Shown: positions 16,585 through 25,892, counted from the stretch's first letter. The stretch: DNA of 64,000 nt from CAVXXD01 sp963765625 (GCA_963765625.1 CAVXXD010000005.1:62001-126000); one strand, 5' to 3'. Numbers and translations: made by a program. The notes: a model not told the origin generated them from the sequence alone.

Positions 16585-17139
16585 ATGCGCCATCCCAACC
16601 TGTTGAACGCGCCCGACACCGGGCTGATCGTCGTCGACCTGCAGGAGAAGCTGGTGAACATGGTCCACAACCGGGAGGAACTGCTGGACCGCGTCGCCCT
16701 GATGCTGGAGCTGGCCAGGATCTGCGAGATCCCCATGCTGCTCACCGAGCATTACCCCCAGGGGCTAGGCTACACCGTGGACCCAGTCAAGGAACACCTC
16801 GCCGCCTACGAGCCCGTGGTCAAACGCATCTTCAGCTGCTGCGGAGTGAAGGAGTTCACGGACAAGGTCGAGGCCATGGGCAAGCGGCAGCTGATGGTGG
16901 TGGGCATCGAGACCCATATCTGCGTCAGCCAGACCGTCCACGACCTGCTGGCCCGGGGCTACCAGGTGCACGTGGTGGCGGACGCTTGCGGGACCCGCTT
17001 CCTCCCCGATCACCTCATCGGCCTGGAGAAGATGCGCTCCTCCGGCGCGGTGATCGCCTCGGCCGAGATGGCCGTTTACGAGTTGGTGGAGCGCGCGGAT
17101 ACCGACCGCTTCAAGCAGATCCTCAAGCTGGTTAAATAG
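16585..17139 (+). CDS. Isochorismatase-family cysteine hydrolase
   Basis: A 184-residue cysteine hydrolase of the isochorismatase/nicotinamidase superfamily, closest in style to YcaC-like proteins. The catalytic triad can be placed: Asp in VVDLQEK (about residue 18), Lys in VVKRIFS (about 80), and Cys in GIETHICVSQT (about 113). The cis-peptide pattern before the Cys is also normal. Substrate unknown. It starts three bases after the upstream FAD gene, with AAGGAGTAGAAG as ribosome site. Confidence 0.87.
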   Translation: MRHPNLLNAPDTGLIVVDLQEKLVNMVHNREELLDRVALMLELARICEIPMLLTEHYPQGLGYTVDPVKEHLAAYEPVVKRIFSCCGVKEFTDKVEAMGKRQLMVVGIETHICVSQTVHDLLARGYQVHVVADACGTRFLPDHLIGLEKMRSSGAVIASAEMAVYELVERADTDRFKQILKLVK

Positions 17140-17153
17140 ACGAAAGGTGATCA

Positions 17154-17957
17154 ATGGCCACGACGCGTAACGATCCCGCCTGGGACCTGCCCCAGGACCA
17201 CTACCCGCCCCTGCAGCTGACCGGCGAGCGGACCCTGCCGGGGGTTAGCGACGAGAACTACTGGTTCCAGCGACACCTGGCGGCCTACGAATTCCTCCTG
17301 CCCCACGTGCGCGGCAAGAGGGTCATCGACCTCGGATGCGGGGAAGGTTACGGCACCAGCCTGCTGGCCACCGCCGCCTGCGAAGTGGTGGGGGCCGACC
17401 TGGCTCCCGAGGCCATCTACCACGCCCGGAAGAAATACGTCGGCCAGGACAACCTCCGTTTCGACTACCGCGACATATACGACACCCGTCTGGAGGCGGG
17501 TTCTTTCGACGTGGTGGTGACGATGCAGGTGATCGAGCACATGCACGAGCCCGACCGCTTCATGGCCGAGATCGACCGGCTGCTGGCCCCCGGGGGGCTC
17601 TGCGTCATAACCACTCCCAACGGCGACATCCTCTCGCCCGGCTGCGACGAGCCCATCAACCCCTTCCACATCTTCGAGTTCAATCCCTCCGGCTTCGAGG
17701 AGTTCCTCAGGCGGTTCTTCCCCCGCACGGAGGTGTGGGGCCTCTTCCACAAGGGCGTGCTCTACTGGCATGAGCGGCTGGCCGTCTACGACAAGCACTA
17801 CTGGCGCTTCCGCATGCCGGCCCGGCTGAACCGGCTCGTCTACGGGCGCTGGTACATCCCTCGCATCCGCACTAAGCACTTCGAGTTCAAGAAGGGGGAT
17901 CTCGGTGAAGCCGTGGACTTCATAGGGTTCTGCTTCAAGGACGGGGCGGGGGCTTGA
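17154..17957 (+). CDS. Class I SAM-dependent methyltransferase
   Basis: A 267-residue methyltransferase. Motif I is VIDLGCGEGYGTSLL at about residues 60-74, followed by the acidic GADLAPEAI loop and the LAPGGLCVITTPN strand. Its stop codon shares a base with the ATG of the GH57 gene (TGATG), so the two are coupled. In other bacteria a methyltransferase of this type is commonly paired with the GH57 branching enzyme, possibly for methylated glucan or a cell surface sugar. The acceptor here is unknown. Confidence 0.85.
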   Translation: MATTRNDPAWDLPQDHYPPLQLTGERTLPGVSDENYWFQRHLAAYEFLLPHVRGKRVIDLGCGEGYGTSLLATAACEVVGADLAPEAIYHARKKYVGQDNLRFDYRDIYDTRLEAGSFDVVVTMQVIEHMHEPDRFMAEIDRLLAPGGLCVITTPNGDILSPGCDEPINPFHIFEFNPSGFEEFLRRFFPRTEVWGLFHKGVLYWHERLAVYDKHYWRFRMPARLNRLVYGRWYIPRIRTKHFEFKKGDLGEAVDFIGFCFKDGAGA

Positions 17958-19477
17958 TGGTTCGAGGGTTCAAGACCAATGTGGCTTTTCTTCTCCACAC
18001 CCACATGCCTTATGTGCGCTTAAACGGCGATTGGCCGGTGGGCGAAGAGTGGCTGCTGGAAGCCTGGGCCGAGACCTACGTCCCCCTGCTGGAGCTGGTA
18101 CGCCGCATGGACAAGGAGGGGTGGGGAAGGCTGGCTATCACCCTCACCCCCATCCTGGCCGAGCAACTGGAGGACCCTTACCTGCAGGGCAGGTTCCAGG
18201 AATACCTCGAGAACAAGATACGCCAGTGCCTGGAGGAGACTGCCCGCCTGGAAGGATTGGGTGACGCGCCTCGCCGCGCCGTCTCCATGCTCCATTTCGC
18301 TTTCTACCAGCGCGTGCTGGAATGCTGGAGCGCGCGTTACCGGGGACGCGTGAGGGAGACGCTGCGGTTCATGCAGGAATCCGGGCGCCTCGAGGTGATC
18401 ACCAGCGCGGCCACCCACGCTTTTCTTCCCATGCTCTCCCGTGACGCCGAGCGCGAACGCCAGGCGCGGCGGGGCCTGGACCATTACCGCGACTGGTTCG
18501 GGGAAGGGGCACGGGGTTTCTGGCTGCCGGAATGTGCCTGGGGCGAGGGCATGGAAAGCCTGGCCCGTCTGCTGGGCATGGAGGTGGACTACGTGGTGCT
18601 GAACTTTTCGTCCGTGGAGGAGGGTTGTGAAACCGCCCTGCCCCGCCGTCTGGGGGAAGACGGCCCTACGGTGCTGCTGCGCGATTCCCTGCTGCACGAG
18701 GTGGTGTGGGACTGGGGCGGGCTGCCGTCCCGCGCGCCTTATCGTGAATTCCATAAGCGCGACCGGGACGGCCTGGGGTTCCAGTACTGGCGCGTCTCCG
18801 CGCCGGGCACTCCCCTTGACGGCAAGGAGCCTTACGTGCGGGCCGACGCCCTGCGCCAGGTCGAGGCCGATGCCCGCGAGTTTGTCTGCCGGCTCGAGGA
18901 GCACGCTTCGGGGCTTGAAGACCCGGAGAGCTCCCTCCTGCTGGCCTGCTACGACACGGAGGTCTTCGGCCACTGGTGGTTCGAGGGAATGGAGTGGCTG
19001 GGTGAGACGCTTCGCCTGCTTGACTCCCATCCCGGTTTCGACCTGGTTACCCCCGGCGAATATATTTACAAGGTGAAAGATTTATCTCCCGAAGTGGTTG
19101 TGCCGGCCTGCACCTCCTGGGGCCGCGATCACGACTTCTCCACCTGGCGCAACCCCGGGACGGAAACGATGTGGAAGGAGTTGCGGCGGCGGGAATCGGA
19201 ATACCGTGAAGCCGAGGCCGCTCTTTCTTCAGAAGAAAAAGAAGGGCCAGCGGGTCGCGCCCTTCGCCAGGCCCTGCGGGAACTGCTGCTGCTGGAATCG
19301 AGCGACTGGCCCTACATGGTGGGGCGGGACGAAGGGCGCAGCTACGCCTGGGACCGTTTCCACTTTCATTGCGAGAGTTTCGACCACTGCCTGTGCCTGG
19401 CGAAGGAGGGTCGAGAGGACGAGCGATTGTACGCCATCGAAGACCGGGACAACCCCTTCTCCGGCCTCCAGCCTTAA
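17957..19477 (+). CDS. GH57 family 1,4-alpha-glucan branching enzyme-like protein
   Basis: A 506-residue protein of glycoside hydrolase family 57 (DUF1957 branch), which forms alpha-1,6 branches in glycogen-like glucans. The start has the family motif HTHMPYV. The nucleophile lies in FWLPECAWGEGM (Glu at about residue 190) and the acid/base Asp in CYDTEVFGHWWFEG (about 332). A C-terminal helical domain follows. The ATG at 17957 is preferred to the TTG just before it. Its end overlaps the converging fosX stop in a shared TTAA. No other glycogen genes are nearby. Confidence 0.87.
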   Translation: MVRGFKTNVAFLLHTHMPYVRLNGDWPVGEEWLLEAWAETYVPLLELVRRMDKEGWGRLAITLTPILAEQLEDPYLQGRFQEYLENKIRQCLEETARLEGLGDAPRRAVSMLHFAFYQRVLECWSARYRGRVRETLRFMQESGRLEVITSAATHAFLPMLSRDAERERQARRGLDHYRDWFGEGARGFWLPECAWGEGMESLARLLGMEVDYVVLNFSSVEEGCETALPRRLGEDGPTVLLRDSLLHEVVWDWGGLPSRAPYREFHKRDRDGLGFQYWRVSAPGTPLDGKEPYVRADALRQVEADAREFVCRLEEHASGLEDPESSLLLACYDTEVFGHWWFEGMEWLGETLRLLDSHPGFDLVTPGEYIYKVKDLSPEVVVPACTSWGRDHDFSTWRNPGTETMWKELRRRESEYREAEAALSSEEKEGPAGRALRQALRELLLLESSDWPYMVGRDEGRSYAWDRFHFHCESFDHCLCLAKEGREDERLYAIEDRDNPFSGLQP

Positions 19478-19881
19478 CCTCCTTCCCGGTATTCCCGGAG
19501 CCTCCCTTCCAGGGAGCCGGCGTGCAACTCGAAGAGGTGGTTGTCGTAATCGTAGAAGTAGATGGACCTCCCCTCGCCGGGAAAGCGCGGGCGATCTTCT
19601 TTGACCTCCAGGCCAAGCTCCTCGATCCTGGCGAGGCAGGCGTCCAGGTCGGTCTCGGCGACGCGGAAGGCCACGTGGTCGTAGGTCCTCGAACGGGATG
19701 GCTCGCCCCGCATCAGCACCAGCCAGGCGTCTCCCACCCTGAAGAACTTCTCCGGCGCGAGGGAGTGCACCACTTCCCCGCTGGAATATACCTCTTCCGC
19801 GCCCAGGATGTACTCGAGCATGCGCCCCGACCGCTCCAGGTCGCCGACGACGAAGGTGATATGGCTCAGCCCCTCAACCAT
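19474..19881 (-). CDS. fosX: Fosfomycin resistance hydrolase, FosX type
   Basis: A 135-residue glyoxalase-fold (VOC) protein that opens the epoxide of fosfomycin with water using a divalent metal. It lines up with Listeria FosX without gaps through most of its length: metal ligands H7, H69 and E118, and the general base E44 that distinguishes FosX hydrolases from thiol-transferring FosA and FosB. The GEGRSIYFYDYDNHLFELH block is nearly identical to the known enzyme. A ribosome site GGAGG stands before the ATG. Fosfomycin inhibits MurA, so this fits an organism with peptidoglycan. Resistance in vivo is inferred. Confidence 0.87.
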   Translation of the reverse strand: MVEGLSHITFVVGDLERSGRMLEYILGAEEVYSSGEVVHSLAPEKFFRVGDAWLVLMRGEPSRSRTYDHVAFRVAETDLDACLARIEELGLEVKEDRPRFPGEGRSIYFYDYDNHLFELHAGSLEGRLREYREGG

Positions 19882-19893
19882 ATATCGAACCTC

Positions 19894-20484
19894 CTAACCC
19901 TCGCTTCTTCCCAAAGGTCGATAAAGATAGGGGTCGTGAGGCACCGGGTATCCGGGCAAGTAGACCGGGCTCACCTGTTTCTTCCTTCGTAAGGCCGTAA
20001 CCATGATTATAGTTCCAGCTAACATCAGAAGAGGGCATAAGTAGGCCGAAAACATGAACACTGCTGCATGAAGCCACAAGAAACCCGGGATGATCGCAGG
20101 ATTATATTCCGGGTATTCGGTATACCCTTCGTTTACTTCTACGAATAGCGTGTAGGGTATCATGACAAGCAGGGCCACCAGGCATAAGATGATCAGTGTG
20201 ATGAGTAGCCATTTCTTAACATATCCATTTGCAGCCGCCACAGTGATCCCCAGCATCAATCCGATCGCCAGAAAAACAATAGGCACCCAGACATATGTCA
20301 ACGCGCTTGATTGGGAAACACCTGAACTCGGGTCAAATCCCGCATCGTTCTTCCACAGGAACACTCGTCCCGCGGCGCCCAGAAGACATCCGCTAATAAT
20401 GAGCAGCGGACCTGCCTTAAACGCGAATCCTCTTCTCTTGAGAACAAGTTCATTTTGCCATTTTTCGAAAGCAACCGGGTCCAT
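19894..20484 (-). CDS. Hypothetical four-helix membrane protein
   Basis: A 196-residue protein that I do not recognise. It has four hydrophobic spans at about residues 25-42, 65-88, 92-113 and 135-165, a cytosolic basic N-terminus, and a Pro/Tyr-rich C-terminal tail (PVYLPGYPVPHDPYLY). Codon use is visibly more AT-rich than in its neighbours, which may mean recent acquisition. It lies 12 bases from the fosX start on the same strand and has an AAGGG ribosome site. Confidence 0.65.
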   Translation of the reverse strand: MDPVAFEKWQNELVLKRRGFAFKAGPLLIISGCLLGAAGRVFLWKNDAGFDPSSGVSQSSALTYVWVPIVFLAIGLMLGITVAAANGYVKKWLLITLIILCLVALLVMIPYTLFVEVNEGYTEYPEYNPAIIPGFLWLHAAVFMFSAYLCPLLMLAGTIIMVTALRRKKQVSPVYLPGYPVPHDPYLYRPLGRSEG

Positions 20485-20496
20485 CCGAATCCCTTC

Positions 20497-22278
20497 TTAA
20501 TCCTCCAGGAAGTAACGGCGAGGGTCGAAGATGCGGATGTCCTTTAGCTCGTCCGGGGTGGGCGGTTCGAGCACCTCGAGGCTGTCGGCCGCTTTCAACT
20601 CCCAGCCGCATTTTTCGGCGATGGCCGCCACCGCCTCGTCGGGGTCGGCGAAGCCGGAGGTGGCGAAGTAGGCGGTGAGGGTGAGGGTGCCCTCCCCCGG
20701 CAGCTTCTCGAAAATGCCCAGGTCGGTCACGACCGCCGTAACCCGCTCCCCTGGGGCGGTGACGTAGCTGACTTTTTCTACACAGCGTAACTTACTCAGG
20801 GGCAGGACCACCACCATCTCCCGCGCGCCGGTGGCCACGTCGCAGGCGCCGCCCGAACCGACCAGCCAGAGCTTCATCTCGGGGATACAGGTGGAGTTGA
20901 TGTTGCCGTACCAGTCGACCTGCCCCGCTCCCAGAACTCCGATACAGAGGTCGCCCGTCTCCCCCACCAGCGAGCCGAGCACGGTGACAGCGTCGGTGAG
21001 CATGGTGGCGGTGGGTATGTTGCGGAAGCTGAAAATGAAAGGGTCACCGGGAACGGGGTCGTAACCGTAGAACCCCACCTCGGCCATGAGGTCCACCGGA
21101 CGGCCGTCGCGGCGAAGATCGTAGCAGGCTTTCCAGGCGGCCAGGTTGGAGACGCCGATTCCCGCCAGGACGTTGCGGTAACCGTTCGACTCGACCTTGC
21201 GGCGGAGAAGACGGGAGGCGGCGGTGATCATCATCTCGGCGGGATTGGCCTCGCTCCCGGCGTCCATATCCGGCACCCTGGTGGCCAGTTCCGACCACCA
21301 GGCATCACTCGCCGAGCGCCCCTTGAGGAACCACAGCCGCTCGTGCCCCAGCTTCTTCAAGTAAGAATCGTGGTCGGGGCAGCCCAGCAGCCACTCTTCC
21401 ACCCAATCACGCATGGCCTCCTCTTTCCGGCAGGCTTCCCGCAGCCCCAGCAGGAACTCCTCGTCCTCGGCGTAGGCGTCCAGTTCCCTCAATCCCTGGT
21501 TGGAAGCCCCGGAGGGGTGCACGCCCATGGGCGCGGGGCAGACCGCCCGCACCTGGCACCCTGGTATTTTTACAAAGTGTGAATATTTCTTGAGGAAGGC
21601 GGTGTCCACCACCTTCTCCACCGTCACCAGGGCCCCCTCTTTCGCCGCGAAGGCCGAGTAGGCGTTCTCGGCATAAGGAGGAAGCAGCATGACGTTTCCG
21701 GCTGGATCCGCTGCCCAGGCATGGAGGACAACCAGGTCGGGCCGGAGGGCGCGTACCATTCCCGCCGGCTGTCCGTCGGGGTCGGCGGCCACCCAGAAAT
21801 CGTTCCGGTTCTCCTCGGCCATGGTGCTTCCCCGGATGGAGTGTGTCGGCATCCACTCCACCCCCATGGCGCCGGCCATGAGGCGCTGCGGCAGGGTCAG
21901 CACCGACCAGTTCTCTATCTCCACGCGCCCGTCCCGCCAGGCTTCCTGGTAGACGCGGTTGGGGCTGGGGAAGGGGTAATGATCGCCGCAGAAGGTGGTG
22001 ATCAGCTTGCGCGCCAGACCGCCCTGGACGAAAAGGACCATGTTGGCTATGAAGCCCAGGGAGGAGATGGTGAAACCGGGGTCGGTACCCCAGAACCTCC
22101 GGCAGATCTCGTAGATGGCGGCCGAGGGGCGAAGGTAGGCCTGGGCGACGTGGAAGTGCATGCCCGGCCTGAACAGCTCGTTTACGGCCCGGCCCAGTGG
22201 CATGACCTTATTCTCGGGCGAAGGGCGGGCAGCCAGGTCCAGCTTGTCACGCACCCTTTCTTCGAAGTCACCGAACAT
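20497..22278 (-). CDS. Fused two-domain family I CoA-transferase-like protein
   Basis: A 593-residue protein in which the alpha and beta halves of a family I CoA-transferase are joined. The N-half carries GGLARKLITTFCGDH and the C-half GVLGAGQVDWYGNINST and GSGGACDVATGA. The beta half lacks the usual SENG glutamate and looks more like the IpdB type, where the pair acts in ring opening instead of CoA transfer. Function is therefore open between transferase and hydrolase. A TTG start is open to 22317, but the GGAGG site lies within that extension, so the ATG at 22278 is preferred. Confidence 0.75.
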   Translation of the reverse strand: MFGDFEERVRDKLDLAARPSPENKVMPLGRAVNELFRPGMHFHVAQAYLRPSAAIYEICRRFWGTDPGFTISSLGFIANMVLFVQGGLARKLITTFCGDHYPFPSPNRVYQEAWRDGRVEIENWSVLTLPQRLMAGAMGVEWMPTHSIRGSTMAEENRNDFWVAADPDGQPAGMVRALRPDLVVLHAWAADPAGNVMLLPPYAENAYSAFAAKEGALVTVEKVVDTAFLKKYSHFVKIPGCQVRAVCPAPMGVHPSGASNQGLRELDAYAEDEEFLLGLREACRKEEAMRDWVEEWLLGCPDHDSYLKKLGHERLWFLKGRSASDAWWSELATRVPDMDAGSEANPAEMMITAASRLLRRKVESNGYRNVLAGIGVSNLAAWKACYDLRRDGRPVDLMAEVGFYGYDPVPGDPFIFSFRNIPTATMLTDAVTVLGSLVGETGDLCIGVLGAGQVDWYGNINSTCIPEMKLWLVGSGGACDVATGAREMVVVLPLSKLRCVEKVSYVTAPGERVTAVVTDLGIFEKLPGEGTLTLTAYFATSGFADPDEAVAAIAEKCGWELKAADSLEVLEPPTPDELKDIRIFDPRRYFLED

Positions 22279-22376
22279 CAATGGTCCGCCACCTCCAGGT
22301 TCGTGATTCAATAACAAGCCCCTTATAATATATCATGTTCCCGGTATCCCGATTCGGACAGGAAGGGTGATCGATC

Positions 22377-24380
22377 GTGCTTAAGAAACTCATGGACCCC
22401 TTGGAGATCAAGGGTGTTAAAATGCGCAACCGCATCGTCATGACCGCCATGCACCTCAACTACACTCCCGACGGGCGGGTCTCGGACCGTCTGGTCGGCT
22501 TTTACGAGGAACGGGCCAAAGGCGGGGCCGGGCTGATCATCGTGGGCGGCTGCATCATCGACGACTACGCCGGGGCTTCCTGGCTCATCGACATCCGCTC
22601 CGAAGAGACCGTGGAAGGCCACTCCATGCTGGTCGACACCTTGAAGAAGCACGGCGCGGCCACGGCCTGCCAGCTCTATCACGCCGGCCGCTATGTCCAC
22701 TCGGTGACCATCGGCAACAAGCAGGCCATCGCTCCATCGGCCGTCCGGTCACGTTTCACCAACGAGATGCCGCGGGAGATGGCCAGGGCCGAGATCGGTG
22801 AGGTCGTGCAGCACTACGCCGACGCGGCGGCGCGGGCCAAGCAGGCCGGTTATGATTGCGTGGAAGTGTTGGCGGCAGCCGGTTACATCATCTCCCAGTT
22901 CCTCTCCCCCCTCACCAACCTACGCACCGACGAATACGGGGGCTCGTGGGAGAACCGCATGCGCTTCGGGCTGGAAGTGGCGGACGCGGTTCGGCTGGCG
23001 GTGGGGCCGGACTTCTTCGTCTCCTTCCGCATTGCCGGGCACGACTTCATGGAGGGTGGCAACACCAACCGTGAGGCGGCGCTCTTCGCGGCGGAACTGG
23101 AGAAGCACGGCGCGGACATGATCAACGTCACCGGCGGCTGGCACGAGACGCGCGTGCCCCAGTTGCCCATGTCTCTGCCCCGCGGCGGCCTGGCCTTCCT
23201 GGCGGCCGGGGTCAAGAAGATGGTAAGCGTGCCGGTGGTGGCCTGCAACCGCATCAACGACGTCTTCGTTGCCGACGAGATATTGCGCATGGGCATGTCC
23301 GACCTGGTAGGGATGGCCCGCGGGCTCATCGCCGACCCCTTCCTGCCTGAAAAGGCGGCTTCCGGCCATTACGACCAGATCAGCCACTGCATCGGATGCA
23401 ACCAGGGCTGCTTCGACCACGTCATGTTCCTCAAGCCGGTGACCTGCACCATCAATCCGCGGGCAGGACGCGAGCTGGAGCTGCCCCAGACCATGGCCCC
23501 GGTGACCAAGCGGGTGGCGGTGGTGGGAGGAGGCCCGGCCGGCATGAAGGCGGCAGTGATCGCGGCCAACCGGGGCCACCACGTCACCCTCTTCGAAAAG
23601 CAGGACGTGCTGGGAGGGCAGCTCAACCTGGCAGCGGTGCCGCCGGGACGCGAAGAATTCTACACCGCCATCGAGGACCTCGACTCCCAGCTGGAATGGG
23701 AGGGCGTGGAGGTGCGCATGGAGACCGAGGCAACGGCGAAGATGCTTAAGGCCGAAAAGTTCGACGTGGTGGTTGTCGCCACCGGCGGGCGCCCGGTAGT
23801 GCCCCCCATCCCGGGTATGGACCTGCCCCACGTGGCCATGGCATGGGACGTGCTCGAGGGCAAGACCGACCCGGCCGGCAGCAAGGTGGTGGTCATCGGG
23901 GGCGGCGCCGTAGGCTCGGAAACGGCCATGTACGTGGCCAGTATGGGCACCATCTCCGGCGATACCCTGCAGTTCCTCCTCACCAATCGGGGAGAGGCGG
24001 CGGGGACGCTGGAACAGCTCTCCACGCGCGGCGTCAAGGAAGTCACGGTGGTGGAGATGATCTCCAAGATCTGCCGCGACGTCGGCGTTTCGACCCGCTG
24101 GACCCTGCTGCAGGACATGCGGAACCTGGGCATAACCACCATGAGCGACGCGCCGGCCAAGCGCATCGAAGCGGACGGCGTGGTCATCGAGGTCAAGGGG
24201 GAAGAAAAGAAGCTTCCTGCCGATACGGTGATCATCGCGGCGGGCACCTGCCCGGTCAACGACCTCTACGAGCAGTTGAAGAACTCCGGCATGGAAGTGC
24301 ACCTCATCGGCGACGCAAAACAGGCCCGCAAGGCTTTCGAAGCCATCCAGGAAGGATTGGAGACGGCGCTTAAGATATAA
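22377..24380 (+). CDS. NADH:flavin oxidoreductase/2,4-dienoyl-CoA reductase-like
   Basis: A 667-residue multi-cofactor enzyme of the Old Yellow Enzyme family. The N-terminal FMN TIM barrel (residues 1 to about 340) is followed by a cysteine cluster CIGCNQGC plus a later Cys for [4Fe-4S], then an FAD domain (VAVVGGGPAGMKAA near 385) and an NAD(P) domain (VVVIGGGAVGSETA near 505). The layout matches bacterial FadH and trimethylamine dehydrogenase relatives. It starts with GTG at 22377 after GGAAGGG. The divergent neighbour is the fused CoA-transferase, which suggests a role in acyl-CoA metabolism. Confidence 0.88.
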   Translation: MLKKLMDPLEIKGVKMRNRIVMTAMHLNYTPDGRVSDRLVGFYEERAKGGAGLIIVGGCIIDDYAGASWLIDIRSEETVEGHSMLVDTLKKHGAATACQLYHAGRYVHSVTIGNKQAIAPSAVRSRFTNEMPREMARAEIGEVVQHYADAAARAKQAGYDCVEVLAAAGYIISQFLSPLTNLRTDEYGGSWENRMRFGLEVADAVRLAVGPDFFVSFRIAGHDFMEGGNTNREAALFAAELEKHGADMINVTGGWHETRVPQLPMSLPRGGLAFLAAGVKKMVSVPVVACNRINDVFVADEILRMGMSDLVGMARGLIADPFLPEKAASGHYDQISHCIGCNQGCFDHVMFLKPVTCTINPRAGRELELPQTMAPVTKRVAVVGGGPAGMKAAVIAANRGHHVTLFEKQDVLGGQLNLAAVPPGREEFYTAIEDLDSQLEWEGVEVRMETEATAKMLKAEKFDVVVVATGGRPVVPPIPGMDLPHVAMAWDVLEGKTDPAGSKVVVIGGGAVGSETAMYVASMGTISGDTLQFLLTNRGEAAGTLEQLSTRGVKEVTVVEMISKICRDVGVSTRWTLLQDMRNLGITTMSDAPAKRIEADGVVIEVKGEEKKLPADTVIIAAGTCPVNDLYEQLKNSGMEVHLIGDAKQARKAFEAIQEGLETALKI

Positions 24381-24386
24381 CGGTGG

Positions 24387-25082
24387 TCACAGCTCCTCGG
24401 CTTCCTTGATCATCTGCATGATGGCCACCAGTTGGACGATCATGGCGTCCATCTGGAACCCCTGCTCCACCACCAGTTCCAGCATCTCGCGCTGCTTATC
24501 GGTGATGAGGCCGGCTTTGCCCTGGGCCACGGTGTGGGCGTAGGAGATTATCACCGTCAGGGGGGTGCGCAGGTCGTGGTTGAGAGCGGCCCGCACCTTC
24601 TCGATGGCTTTCAGGCGCGAGGCCTGGTCCTCGATGGGCTCGATGGGGACCTTCATCTCGATGTGCCCGATTCCCGAGTCGGCGGCGCTCCGCCGGCCGT
24701 ACTTCTCTTCGATCAGGCTATCGAGCAGGCCCGGCAGCTTGGCCATGTCCAGCGGCTTGCGCATGAAATAATCGCAGTCGGCCTGCATCACCTGGTCCCA
24801 CTCCTCGTCCGAGGCGGTGGCGCTCATCAGGACGATGGGGGAGCTCTCCAGCCCCTCCAGGGAGCGGATCATGGCCGCCGCCTCCAGCCCGTTCAATCCC
24901 GGAAGGTAGAGGTCGATCAGGCAGAGGCGCGGACGCTCGCTGGCGGCCAGGTGCAGGCCTTTCTCGGCGCTTTCGGCTTCGAGCACCTCGAAGCCGGATT
25001 CCTCAAGGGTATCCCGGACCAGTTGCCGGTTGACGGCGCTGTCCTCGATCACCAGGATCTTGATTCTGCCTTCGCGCTCCAA
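24387..25082 (-). CDS. Response regulator receiver fused to HisKA domain, no ATPase domain
   Basis: A 231-residue protein with a CheY-like receiver domain (residues about 6-125; phosphoacceptor Asp in LCLIDLYLPG, conserved Lys in MRKPLD) followed by a HisKA helix pair with the H-box ALNHDLRTPLT. It ends without any ATP-binding domain. It could act as a phosphotransfer or dimerisation partner for another kinase. The frame is open to a TTG at 25115, but AGGGGG is spaced seven bases from the TTG at 25082, so that start is preferred. Confidence 0.78.
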   Translation of the reverse strand: MEREGRIKILVIEDSAVNRQLVRDTLEESGFEVLEAESAEKGLHLAASERPRLCLIDLYLPGLNGLEAAAMIRSLEGLESSPIVLMSATASDEEWDQVMQADCDYFMRKPLDMAKLPGLLDSLIEEKYGRRSAADSGIGHIEMKVPIEPIEDQASRLKAIEKVRAALNHDLRTPLTVIISYAHTVAQGKAGLITDKQREMLELVVEQGFQMDAMIVQLVAIMQMIKEAEEL

Positions 25083-25167
25083 GCGTCTACCCCCTCGCTC
25101 AAAGTATTCGAACAACCCTTCCTATGATTATCCCACATAAAGCGGTTTTTTCGTCAATGGCACCTCA

Positions 25168-25197
25168 TTGGCTGCCCCACGCTTCATGGGTTATACT
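25168..25197 (+). promoter_or_regulatory. Promoter of the MBL-fold hydrolase gene
   Basis: TTGGCT (25168-25173) and TATACT (25192-25197) are separated by 18 bases, upstream of the TTG start at 25252. It lies in the gap between two divergent genes. Confidence 0.5.
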
Positions 25198-25251
25198 CTC
25201 TTCTGCAAAAGAAGGCACGGAAGAGACAGATCGATCACGGGAGGTAGGATC

Positions 25252-25881
25252 TTGGAGATAATCACTCTGACCGATTATTCCTTCGGGAGCAACTGTTACC
25301 TGGTAATAAACGACGCCGGGGATGAAGCGGTGCTTATCGACGCGGGTATGGACTCCGCGGAGGTGCTGAAGAAGCTGGAAGAAGCCGGGGCGAAGCTCGT
25401 GGCCATACTCCTCACCCATGGCCACCCCGATCACATCCTGGGCCTCAAGGGCCTGGTGGACGCCACCGGGGCACCGTGCTACATGCATGAAGAAGACGTG
25501 CTGATGGTCAGGAACGTCCCCCCCATGTTCCTGCGCATGCTGGGCCTGGCCGAGCTGGAACTGCCGGATGAGTTCCTGCCCCTGGAGGATGGCCAGGTGC
25601 TGGAATTAGCGGGCCTGGACTTCAAGGTACTTACCACCCCGGGTCACAGCACGGGCAGCGTCTGCTTCCTCACCGACGGGGTGCTATTTTCGGGAGATCT
25701 CCTCTTCCACGGCTCCATCGGACGCACCGATTTCCCAGGGGGTTCTTTCGAAATGCTAGCTCGCATGGTCAAAGAAAAGGTCTTCACCCTGCCTTCCGAC
25801 ACCAAGGTACTTCCGGGACACATGGACCCCACGGTGGTCGGGTGGGAGAAGAAGACCAACCCCTTCCTGATGGGCATATAG
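25252..25881 (+). CDS. MBL-fold metallo-hydrolase (glyoxalase II-like)
   Basis: A 209-residue zinc hydrolase of the metallo-beta-lactamase fold. The metal motif is LTHGHPDH near residue 60, with further ligands in TPGHSTGS, FSGDLLFHGSIGR and LPGHMDPT. This is the YcbL/glyoxalase II-like group that hydrolyses small thioesters, but the substrate is not fixed by sequence. The frame is open upstream to 25168; a GGGAGG site seven bases before the TTG at 25252 decides the start, and the protein then begins at the usual first strand. Confidence 0.85.
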   Translation: MEIITLTDYSFGSNCYLVINDAGDEAVLIDAGMDSAEVLKKLEEAGAKLVAILLTHGHPDHILGLKGLVDATGAPCYMHEEDVLMVRNVPPMFLRMLGLAELELPDEFLPLEDGQVLELAGLDFKVLTTPGHSTGSVCFLTDGVLFSGDLLFHGSIGRTDFPGGSFEMLARMVKEKVFTLPSDTKVLPGHMDPTVVGWEKKTNPFLMGI

Positions 25882-25892
25882 GCGCGGGGTAA

